Shown: positions 1-6,298 of the stretch, piece after piece | Numbering within the stretch: the first letter of the stretch is position 1 | How the letters are laid out: each line of letters begins with the position of its first letter | From: an uncultured Lachnospiraceae bacterium | GTDB taxonomy: Bacteria > Bacillota > Clostridia > Lachnospirales > Lachnospiraceae | Length of the DNA: 12,009 nucleotides | Reading direction: 5' to 3' | NCBI GenBank assembly: GCA_910588875.1 | Contig: CAJURT010000069.1 | Location: 1-12,009 of the forward strand | Translations under genes and position numbers: made by a program | The notes under the pieces: model-generated | Told to the model about the DNA's origin: nothing | Seen by the model: the letters and a program-made list of their open reading frames with translations, nothing else | The model's database searches: none

Positions 1-32
1 CCAAAATGAACTGACAATTATTGGGGAAAAGA

Positions 33-77
33 ATGGGAAAACAGCATAGAAGGTTTCCTATCAAATTTCAGCTTTAA
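33..77 (+). other. Short 14-codon ORF with a good ribosome site upstream of the collagen gene
   Basis: ATG at 33 has a GGGGA motif at 22-26 at good spacing. It reads MGKQHRRFPIKFQL and stops at 75-77. It is in a different frame from the collagen gene, and no single base shift joins the two because the collagen frame itself has a stop at 86-88. It may be a leader peptide, the remnant of the original N-terminus, or chance. Confidence 0.25.
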
Positions 78-136
78 GTTTTGTATAAATAGGTGGAGCC
101 ACGGGAGCAGTAGGTCCGACGGGCCCCCAGGGTCCT

Positions 137-1264
137 GTGGGGGCTACGGGAGCGGCAGGCCCGGCAGGGGCCGCCGGGGCAACCGGAGCCACCGGCCCGA
201 CAGGAGCGGCAGGAGCAACCGGGGCCACAGGCCCGGCAGGAGCCGCCGGGGCGACAGGAGCCACCGGCCCGGCAGGGGCGGCAGGCCCGACAGGAGCGAC
301 CGGGGCCACCGGCCCGACAGGAGCGACCGGGGCCACCGGCCCGACAGGAGCGGCAGGTCCGTCAGGAGCAACCGGGGCCACAGGTCCGGCGGGAGCCGCC
401 GGGGCGACAGGAGCCACCGGCCCGACAGGAGCGGCAGGCCCGTCAGGAGCAACCGGGGCCACAGGTCCGGCAGGAGCCGCCGGGGTGACCGGGGCCACAG
501 GCCCGGCAGGAGCCGCCGGGGCGACAGGAGCGACCGGTCCGACCGGGGCCACAGGCCCGGCAGGAGCGACCGGCCCGACAGGAGCGGCAGGCCCGGCGGG
601 AGCGGCAGGCCCGTCAGGAGCAACCGGGGCCACAGGTCCGGCAGGAGCCGCCGGGGTGACCGGGGCCACAGGCCCGGCAGGAGCCGCCGGGGCGACAGGA
701 GCGACCGGTCCGACCGGGGCCACAGGCCCGGCAGGAGCGACCGGCCCGACAGGAGCGGCAGGCCCGGCGGGAGCCACTGGTGCAGCAGGCCCAACCGGTG
801 CGGCGGGCCTGACGGGAGCCACCGGAGCCACGGGCCCGGCCAATGGGCTGAATGCCTATGGAGGGCTATATAGCACAGTACCCCAGACCCTGAACCTGAC
901 CGTAGGCGGAACCACCCAGATTCCTCTTGCCACTGCGGGGCCTGTAAAGAATGCAACTTATGTACCGGCAAACAGCATTGTAGTGGCAAATCCAGGCACT
1001 TATGAGATCAATTACTCCACCACGTTGACGGCGGCTGTGGCAACGACGCTTACCCTTGCGGTGAGAGTCAACGGCGTTAATGTTCCCAGTGCAACCATTT
1101 CAAGAGTTCTGGCAGTAGGAACCAGTTCTCTGTTCAATGGAAGCACAATCATAACGTTAACGGCAGGAAGCGCTGTAGATCTGGCGCTTTCCGCACTTCT
1201 GGCAGTAGGAATAACCCTGGGCAGCGGGGTCAATGCCACACTGACCGTGAAACAGCTGGATTAG
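137..1264 (+). CDS. Collagen-like protein with BclA-type C-terminal domain
   Basis: The first ~234 residues are an unbroken Gly-X-Y tract rich in GATGATG, GPTG and GPAGAAG units. The last ~140 residues (starting ANGLNAYGGLYS) are non-collagenous, beta-rich and end LTVKQLD. This fits the trimerising jelly-roll C-terminal domain of BclA-like exosporium glycoproteins, so a spore-surface or cell-surface filament is likely. The many Thr residues are possible O-glycosylation sites, as known for BclA. The start is doubtful. GTG at 137 is the first conventional start codon, but it lacks a good ribosome site, and Gly-X-Y codons continue in frame upstream to 92, where an ATA (89) follows a TAA (86-88). 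No signal peptide or exosporium leader is visible. The gene may therefore be 5'-damaged or use an unusual start. A terminator follows 32 bp after the stop. Confidence 0.8.
   Translation: MGATGAAGPAGAAGATGATGPTGAAGATGATGPAGAAGATGATGPAGAAGPTGATGATGPTGATGATGPTGAAGPSGATGATGPAGAAGATGATGPTGAAGPSGATGATGPAGAAGVTGATGPAGAAGATGATGPTGATGPAGATGPTGAAGPAGAAGPSGATGATGPAGAAGVTGATGPAGAAGATGATGPTGATGPAGATGPTGAAGPAGATGAAGPTGAAGLTGATGATGPANGLNAYGGLYSTVPQTLNLTVGGTTQIPLATAGPVKNATYVPANSIVVANPGTYEINYSTTLTAAVATTLTLAVRVNGVNVPSATISRVLAVGTSSLFNGSTIITLTAGSAVDLALSALLAVGITLGSGVNATLTVKQLD
428..774 (+). repeat. 176-bp perfect direct repeat inside the collagen tract (period 171 bp)
   Basis: Bases 428-603 are identical to 599-774. 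The offset is 171 bp, which is 57 codons or 19 Gly-X-Y triplets, so the duplication keeps frame and collagen phase. Copies match at every base while neighbouring units differ, which points to a recent unequal exchange or slippage event. Around it, the whole 92-840 region is built of 9-bp and 18-bp GC-rich units coding for GATGATG/GPTG blocks. Confidence 0.9.
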
Positions 1265-1296
1265 ATTTTTATCAGATCCCAGACAAATGAATGAGG

Positions 1297-1341
1297 GCCG
1301 TCCGGAAATCCTGTACCATAGGATTCCCGGACGGCTTTTTT
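1297..1341 (+). terminator. Rho-independent terminator of the collagen-like gene
   Basis: A GCCGTCCGG arm (1297-1305) pairs with CCGGACGGC (1327-1335). An inner AATCC/GGATT extension surrounds a ~9-nt loop, and six T residues follow (1336-1341). It lies 32 bp after the collagen stop codon. The group II intron begins 10 bp beyond the T-run, which matches the known preference of class C introns for sites behind terminator hairpins. Confidence 0.93.
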
Positions 1342-1852
1342 GTATCATAGGGTGCGCCCAGCTAAGGGTGCGATGCTTAATGGGTGGAAATCCCATCTGC
1401 GAAGGTGCCAGCCACACCAGCAGTAGCGAGTCTTGGGTGCTTCTTAGCGATAGGGAGTGCTAAGCGTAGACAGCAAGGCAGTAGGGCGGGATCGCATATA
1501 GCCCCGTTATTAAAATGAAAAAGGGAAGGCTGACATGCTCCTATACATGGAAAGCAACACAGACGGAAACCGGAATGGCGAGGGCCCGTCTGCTTCCCCG
1601 GGGTTTTGAGGTTAGTCATGCTGTACAATGGCACCGCGTCAACTGGGGAGAACTGATATCTTCCGTATACGGTGTGGGTATGCGGTATGCCAAACAACGG
1701 AAAAGGGAGAATGGCAAAAGAGATACCAGTAGTCGGATGGCCGGATAGTACGCAAAGAAAAGCGGAAGCCGAGAGAGGTCTGTCCTCACAGACCTGCCAT
1801 GCAAAGTCATATCAAAGAGGAAACATAGTCTATACACAGAGGTAGAAACACT

Positions 1853-3155
1853 ATGGAAACGAAACTGGCGAGAATATCACAGTTAGCAACCGAAAATCCG
1901 GAAATGGTATTTACATCAGTAGGACACCTTATCAACAAAGACTTACTGAGGAAATGCCATGAATCCATGGATGGGGACAAGGCAGTAGGAACCGATGGGG
2001 TAACCAAAGAAGAATACGGCGGGAAACTGGAAGAAAACCTGGAAGCACTGGTAAACAGACTGAAACAGAAATCGTACAGACCACAGCCGGCCAGAAGAAC
2101 AGAAATACCCAAAGAAAAGGGGAAAACAAGGCCCCTGAGTATTTACTGTTACGAGGACAAGCTGGTACAGGAAGCACTGCGGCGGATACTGGAAGCGGTA
2201 TATGAACCCGGATTCTATAACGAGATGATGGGATTCCGTCCGGGGAAAAGCTGCCATGATGCCATCCGGCTGCTGAACGGGATGCTGGAAAAGGAAAAGA
2301 CAAACTGGGTACTGGATGCCGACATAAAAGGATTTTTCGACCATATGGACCAGGAATGGATTGTGAAGTTTGTAGAATCAAGAATCAAAGACCCGAACAT
2401 AACAAGGCTGGTAAGAAGGATGCTGAAAGGGGGAATCATAAAAGACTACCAGTATGAAGAGACACCGGAGGGATCCGGCCAGGGGTCAGTGTGTTCGCCA
2501 GTAATAGCAAACCTATACATGCACTATGTACTGGTCTGGTGGTTTAAAGAAGTGGTACAGCCCCGGATGAAAGGGTACAGCGGGCTGGTGGTGTACGCGG
2601 ACGATTTTGTAGTATGCTTCCAGTATAAAAGAGAAGCAGAAGAATTCTACGAACGGCTGAAAAGGAGAATGAAGCACTTTGGACTGGAACTGGAGGAAAC
2701 AAAAAAGCCGTCTGGTCGAATTCGGGAGATTCGCGGAAGAAAACCGAAACGAACGTGGAGAAGGCAGGCCGGAGACCTTTACATTCCTTGGGTTCACACA
2801 CTACTGTTCCCATGGCAGGAACGGGAAGTTCAGGGTGAAGAGGAAAACCAGCAGGAAGAAGTTTGCGAAGAAATGCAAAGAAGCGGGACAGAAGATCAAA
2901 GAAATGAGAAACTGCAGCGTGGAAAGCATCGTAAGGAAGCTGAACCAGATGCTTGTTGGTTACTATCATTACTACGGGATCACTGATAATTCGGAAAGTC
3001 TGGAGAAATTCAGACACCAGGTGGGGCGGAGGCTGTATTACTGGCTCAACAGAAGGAGCCAGAGGAGAAGCTACACGCTGGAAGGCTTCCGGGAACTTAT
3101 GAAACAGTACCCCCTGGCCAGGCCGAAGATATACGTCAGTGTATACGGAAAATAA
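1853..3155 (+). pseudogene. ltrA: Group II intron-encoded reverse transcriptase/maturase, frameshifted at an A6 run
   Basis: The start ATG follows an AGAGGT ribosome site. The first frame (1853-2986) carries the reverse transcriptase domains: IPKEKGKTRPLSI, the FYNEMMGFRPGKSCHDAI block, QGSVCSPVIANLYMHYVL, and the catalytic YADD in VVYADDFVV. After ELEET the frame is wrong. The rest lies in the +1 frame to 3155: SRLVEFGRFAEENR, then the FTFLGFTHYCS thumb/maturase (domain X) block, then the C-terminal WLNRRSQRRSY...RPKIYVSVYGK tail. Removing one A from the six at 2701-2706 restores one ~433-residue protein, the normal size for endonuclease-lacking maturases. As written, translation gives a 377-residue product without thumb or domain X, so splicing and mobility would need a helper in trans, slippage, or a sequencing correction. 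Confidence 0.9.
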
Positions 3156-3177
3156 CTGGGATGTATTAGCTTTGCAA

Positions 3178-3250
3178 AGAGCCGGATGCGGGAAACTGCA
3201 CGTCCGTGCTCTGTGAGGGATATGCCCCGTAAGGGGCATATCTACTCGAC
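3178..3250 (+). ncRNA. Group II intron domains V and VI with branch-point adenosine
   Basis: Domain V is 3178-3212. AGAGC pairs with GCTCT and CGGA with TCCG, a CG dinucleotide bulges out, and TGCGG/CTGCA is capped by a GAAA tetraloop. Domain VI follows at 3215-3247. GAG pairs with CTC, and a perfect 10-bp stem GATATGCCCC/GGGGCATATC carries a GTAA loop. The unpaired A at 3244, six bases before the predicted 3' splice site, is the likely branch point. All catalytic core parts look intact, so only the protein is damaged. Confidence 0.88.
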
Positions 3251-3274
3251 AAAGTGCGTCCTATGATACAAAAA

Positions 3275-3421
3275 CGCTCCGCGAGGATCGCAACACGGTG
3301 TGGGCTTGTTCACTAAGCTCATTGCATTCGCTAAGTGAGCCAATGCCTGCGGCGGAAAGGAATCATGTCGCTGAAGCGACCCGCCGCAGGCGGAGAATCC
3401 TGCGGAGCAGGATTCTTTTTT
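3275..3421 (+). repeat. Cluster of GC-rich palindromes downstream of the intron
   Basis: This gene-free stretch is almost entirely secondary structure. CTCCGCGAG lies near 3277. A run at 3309-3343 contains the related words CACTAAGC and GCTAAGTG. An 11-bp perfect stem GCCTGCGGCGG (3345-3355)/CCGCCGCAGGC (3381-3391) encloses a small GTCGC-TGAA-GCGAC hairpin (3367-3380). The terminator hairpin at 3395-3415 closes the series. It resembles interspersed palindromic elements or MITE-like repeats, but only one copy is in the window, so repeat status is an inference. Confidence 0.55.
3395..3421 (+). terminator. Rho-independent terminator
   Basis: A perfect 9-bp stem GAATCCTGC/GCAGGATTC with a GGA loop is followed by six T residues (3416-3421). 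It would stop transcription leaving the intron before the DUF2974 gene. Confidence 0.9.
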
Positions 3422-3479
3422 AAGGGAAAAAGGGAAATCCGGAATGATGGTATAGATAAGGGGCAGCAGATGGCATATA

Positions 3480-4910
3480 ATGATGGGGAGAAGAAAAAAT
3501 AACGGAGTCGGGATGCTGTCGGTAGGAGAATTGTTGTTGTTAAATCAATTGCTGTATTGTCCGGGGGAGGAAGGGGAAAAAGGAGTGATGGGAACCTGTA
3601 AGGGGAAAAGTGCAGGGGATTTGCTTGGGCAATGGCTGCGGGATCCCTTTCCTGATGGGGCAGAATTGGGGATTTGTATGAAAGGGAGGGAGTGGAACCA
3701 CATTATCCGGTTGACGGCAGAAAATCCTGTGCTGAGCCGCATAGAAATCCGGGATGTCCATTGGGACAGGGCGGATGGGGGAGGAGGCGGGATGAGTGCA
3801 GTGTTTACGGACAGAAGGTCAGGGGAGGCAGTGGTGGTGTTCCGGGGGACGGCGGCAGGCGAGTGGCGGGATGATTTCCTGGGAGGGGCAGCTACCGGGG
3901 AAAGTGACGGGGTGTCTACCACACAACAGGGCAATGCCCTGGAATGGTACCGGTCCCTGGAACTGCCGGGCCATTTCTCACAGATTACGGTTACAGGGCA
4001 TTCGAAGGGGGGAAATAAGGCAAAGTATATTGCACTGCTGGAGGATTCCGTGAGCCGGTGTGTGTCCTTTGACGGACAGGGCTTTTCCGACGAATTTGTG
4101 GAAAAATACCAGGACAGGATCCGCAGAAGGCAGCAGGTGATTGAGAACCACAATATGGAGTATGATTATGTGAATATTTTGCTGAATGATGTGGGGAAAA
4201 GGATATATTACCGGAGGATTCCCGATGGGCAGGGAGGTTTTTGGGAAAGCCACTGTGTGAATGCGTTTTTCTGGTTCGGAGAGGGGGATGCCTGTTTTTT
4301 GGTCCGTTCCGGGAAAGGGGAGGCAAAGGAGATGCAGGAACTGAACCGGTTTCTGAACAGCTGCCTGCGTTCGCTTCCAGAGGAAAAGAAGATTGCTGCA
4401 ATGGAACTTTTCGGGGCAATGGCAGAGGCGGGGCTGGGAGATGGAAAAAAGGGGGAGGACTATATGCTCAGCCTGCTGCTCCACGGGGAGAATCCGGATG
4501 TTATGGCCTATCTTATGGCCTATCTGCTGAAATACCAGCAGGTGGAGCCGGGACTGGCGGATTCTATCCAGGGGATTGGGGAAAGGTTCGGGATTCTGCC
4601 TATGCAAAAAATTGCAAAAATAATAGAGGGGATCTGTGGCTGGAAGTACTCGGGCATTCTGATGCAGGGCGCCGGGATTCTCGCGGGGGCGGTGCCGGAG
4701 GTGTTCTGGGACGGGCTGCAGGTTTTCCTGGAAGAAGGTTATGGGATAAGGATTTCCGGCCGGGATTTGCAGAAGATGGCAGAAAGGGTTTTACAGGTGA
4801 TGAAGCTTCAGGGGCAAATCCGGATTCTGCCGGGCGGGGGAGAGGACTGGAAGCTGCCGGCCGGCCAGGGAGAAGAGACCCGGCAGGAAGGTGAAGGATT
4901 GAATGCATAA
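3480..4910 (+). CDS. Mbeg1-like (DUF2974) alpha/beta-hydrolase family protein
   Basis: 476 residues, probably cytoplasmic, with no signal peptide. The N-terminal half matches the lipase-like Mbeg1/DUF2974 fold. AVVVFRGTAAGEWRDDF (~residues 118-134) resembles the oxyanion-hole strand. ITVTGHSKGGNKAKYIAL carries the nucleophile elbow G-H-S-K-G with Ser175. FDGQGFSDEF follows, and ESHCVN with His258 is a plausible catalytic His. The C-terminal ~200 residues are helical and not assigned. The substrate is unknown; a serine esterase/lipase-like activity is inferred only from the fold. Starts compete: ATG at 3480 or 3483 has a weak, distant AGGGG motif, while an internal ATG at residue 12 has GGAG just upstream and begins MLSVGELLLLNQLLY. 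Its stop overlaps an ATG (4903) that reads into iadA, but that start is unlikely (see iadA). Confidence 0.85.
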   Translation: MMGRRKNNGVGMLSVGELLLLNQLLYCPGEEGEKGVMGTCKGKSAGDLLGQWLRDPFPDGAELGICMKGREWNHIIRLTAENPVLSRIEIRDVHWDRADGGGGGMSAVFTDRRSGEAVVVFRGTAAGEWRDDFLGGAATGESDGVSTTQQGNALEWYRSLELPGHFSQITVTGHSKGGNKAKYIALLEDSVSRCVSFDGQGFSDEFVEKYQDRIRRRQQVIENHNMEYDYVNILLNDVGKRIYYRRIPDGQGGFWESHCVNAFFWFGEGDACFLVRSGKGEAKEMQELNRFLNSCLRSLPEEKKIAAMELFGAMAEAGLGDGKKGEDYMLSLLLHGENPDVMAYLMAYLLKYQQVEPGLADSIQGIGERFGILPMQKIAKIIEGICGWKYSGILMQGAGILAGAVPEVFWDGLQVFLEEGYGIRISGRDLQKMAERVLQVMKLQGQIRILPGGGEDWKLPAGQGEETRQEGEGLNA

Positions 4911-4955
4911 ATTATCAAGAAAATGTAAAAAAACAATGATTTTTTGGAAAATATG

Positions 4956-4964
4956 TGGTAAAAT
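4956..4964 (+). promoter_or_regulatory. Candidate extended -10 promoter for iadA
   Basis: TGGTAAAAT is an extended -10 motif (TGn plus TAAAAT) in an AT-rich island between GC-rich genes, 46 bp before the iadA start. No good -35 hexamer lies at 16-18 bp upstream, so the call is weak. It would make iadA-yfcC a unit independent of the DUF2974 gene. Confidence 0.35.
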
Positions 4965-5010
4965 TTTAGAAAAACGTGGGAGTTACCGCGAACGGAGGAG
5001 GGATTCATTG

Positions 5011-6183
5011 TTGTACTTGATTCAGAACGCGCATATCTATGCCCCGGAGGATTTAGGGATCCAGGATGTGCTGGTTGGGGGCGGGGAGATTCTTAAGATA
5101 GGAAAGCAGCTTCCGCCGGAGCCGGCATATGGGATGACAATATTGGATGGCAGCGGCAAGGTGCTTATGCCGGGGCTGATCGATGCCCATGTGCATATTT
5201 TAGGGGGCGGCGGCGAAGGGGGAGCCAGAAGCCGGACACCGGAGATCATGCTGACAGACATTACCCTGGGGGGCGTTACCACAGTGGTGGGCTGTCTGGG
5301 GACAGACGGATGTACCCGTACCATGGCTAATCTGCTGGCTAAGGCCAAGGGGCTGGATGAGGAAGGGATCACCACCTACGTGTATACCGGCTCCTACCAG
5401 GTGCCGGTGCGGACGTTGACGGGCAGCGTGATGGACGATGCCATTTTGCTGGAGAAGGTGGTGGGAACCGGGGAGATCGCCATTTCTGACCACCGGTCTT
5501 CCCAACCCACGAAGGAGGAGTTTGCCCGCATTGTGGCGGATACCCGGGTGGGAGGAATCCTTTCCGGCAAGGCGGGGCTTGTGAATATCCATATGGGGGA
5601 CGGGGAGGAAAAGCTGGCTTTTCTGCGGTATGTCCTGGAGAATACCCAGATTCCGCCGACGAATATGCTGCCTACCCATATCAACCGCAGCTGCAGCCTG
5701 ATGGAGGATGGGATTGATTACGCCCTTAGCTTAGGCGGCTATATTGACCTGACCACCAGTTCAGACCCGGATTTTCTGGAGCCGGATGAGGTGAAGGCCA
5801 GCACAGGGCTGAGGATGGCTCTGGAGGCCGGGGTTTCGGCAGGCCATGTGACTTTTTCTTCGGACGGGCAGGGAAGCCTGCCGGTCTTTTACCCGGACGG
5901 CACCCTTAAGGGGCTGGGAGTGGGAAAGGTAACATCCCTGTACCGGGAAATGAGGGATGCGGTGCTGACAGACGGAGTGGAACTTTCTCAGGCCCTTCAG
6001 GCCGTGACGTCTAACCCGGCGGCTCTTTTGAAGCTTTCCCGCAAAGGAAGGGTTGGGGAGGCGGCAGATGCTGACCTGGTGCTGGCGGATGAGAAAAGCC
6101 TGGAGATCGACGTGGTGATGGCCAGGGGAAGGATCCTGGTCCAGGGGGGACAGGCTGTGGTGAAGGGAACCTTTGAAGAGTAA
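5011..6183 (+). CDS. iadA: Beta-aspartyl-peptidase (isoaspartyl dipeptidase)
   Basis: An amidohydrolase-superfamily metallopeptidase that cleaves beta-aspartyl (isoaspartyl) dipeptides formed when proteins age. It aligns with E. coli IadA over the full length; starting at TTG 5011 gives 390 residues, the same length as E. coli. Metal-site residues visible are His60 and His62 (DAHVHILGGGGE), His194 (IHMGD), His223 (LPTHINR) and catalytic Asp285 (SSDGQGS). The bridging position, a carbamylated Lys162 in E. coli, is Glu155 here (GTGEIAISDHRSS). AGGAGG at 4996-5001 sits 9 bp before TTG 5011; TTG 5008 is equally possible. An in-frame ATG at 4903 would add 36 AT-rich, non-homologous residues and overlap the previous gene, so it was rejected. 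yfcC follows 115 bp downstream, suggesting an operon that imports and degrades isoaspartyl peptides. Confidence 0.95.
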   Translation: MYLIQNAHIYAPEDLGIQDVLVGGGEILKIGKQLPPEPAYGMTILDGSGKVLMPGLIDAHVHILGGGGEGGARSRTPEIMLTDITLGGVTTVVGCLGTDGCTRTMANLLAKAKGLDEEGITTYVYTGSYQVPVRTLTGSVMDDAILLEKVVGTGEIAISDHRSSQPTKEEFARIVADTRVGGILSGKAGLVNIHMGDGEEKLAFLRYVLENTQIPPTNMLPTHINRSCSLMEDGIDYALSLGGYIDLTTSSDPDFLEPDEVKASTGLRMALEAGVSAGHVTFSSDGQGSLPVFYPDGTLKGLGVGKVTSLYREMRDAVLTDGVELSQALQAVTSNPAALLKLSRKGRVGEAADADLVLADEKSLEIDVVMARGRILVQGGQAVVKGTFEE

Positions 6184-6294
6184 AGGAAGCAGGAAACAAG
6201 GCACGGGCAAAAGAAGCAGCAAAAGCAGAGACGGGCGGAAGCAGAGAAGAACAAAAGCAGAAAAACAAAGAAACAAAAACAAGGAGACGGAAGG
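6182..6294 (+). other. 113-nt T-free, purine-rich spacer between iadA and yfcC
   Basis: From just after the first base of the iadA stop codon to the GGTACC before yfcC there is no T. The stretch consists of A and G with scattered C, in AAGCAG/AAACAA-like units. Such RNA would be almost unstructured. It is open in the yfcC frame (encoding a Lys/Arg/Gln-rich run from a TTG at 6173), but this is probably not translated, because AAGGAG (6281-6286) and GGAAGG (6289-6294) sit directly before the ATG at 6299. Confidence 0.7.
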
Positions 6295-6298
6295 TACC

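Larger units (their letters stand above)
1352..3250 (+). mobile_element. Group II intron (class C-like) carrying a frameshifted reverse transcriptase
   Basis: The 5' end GTGCGCCCAG (1352) is the group II consensus. The ~500-nt structured leader includes a hairpin with arms ATGGG/CCCAT at 1379-1395. The coding region spans 1853-3155, domain V 3178-3212 and domain VI 3215-3247, and the 3' end is GAC at 3250, a consensus AY end. Class C is suggested by the insertion just behind a terminator, the absence of an HNH endonuclease domain in the encoded protein, and the GTGYGCCC start and GGATGCGGGAAACTGCACGTCC domain V core shared with characterised class C introns as I recall them. The intron is in the same orientation as the collagen gene. 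Exact boundaries come from consensus ends, so an uncertainty of one or two bases remains. Confidence 0.88.
1337..3274. repeat. 15-bp inverted repeat split by the intron
   Basis: TTTTTGTATCATAGG (1337-1351) ends exactly at the intron 5' junction. Its perfect reverse complement CCTATGATACAAAAA lies at 3260-3274, nine bases past the 3' junction. With the intron removed, A3251 and T3259 add one more pair, giving a 16-bp stem with a 7-base loop AAGTGCG. The empty site was therefore a hairpin whose 5' arm overlaps the T-run of the collagen terminator. Only the two arms are the repeat; the interval spans them. Confidence 0.88.

Noticed and set aside
92..840. Regularly spaced repeats resembling a CRISPR array
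   Set aside because: The periodicity is 9/18 bp in codon phase and codes for Gly-X-Y. There are no unique spacers and no cas genes.
61..989. Long minus-strand frames rich in Ala-Pro or Leu-Pro across the collagen gene
   Set aside because: They are mirror images of the periodic GC-rich Gly-X-Y codons; no ribosome site or domain supports them.
1515..1748. 77-residue frame in the intron leader
   Set aside because: It lies in the structured domain I-IV RNA, with no ribosome site and no recognisable protein.
2701..2707. A-AAA-AAG slippery heptamer in phase, suggesting programmed -1 frameshifting in the maturase
   Set aside because: The downstream coding frame is +1, not -1. A -1 shift runs into a stop after about 44 codons. 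A one-base A-run error explains the data more simply.
1337..3274. DNA transposon with 15-bp terminal inverted repeats
   Set aside because: The interior has group II consensus ends, domain V/VI and a maturase. The arms lie outside the intron ends and rebuild one hairpin when joined.
4903..5010. ATG start that would extend iadA upstream by 36 residues
   Set aside because: The extension is AT-rich, overlaps the previous gene, and has no counterpart in E. coli IadA. AGGAGG before TTG 5008/5011 gives the family's standard length.
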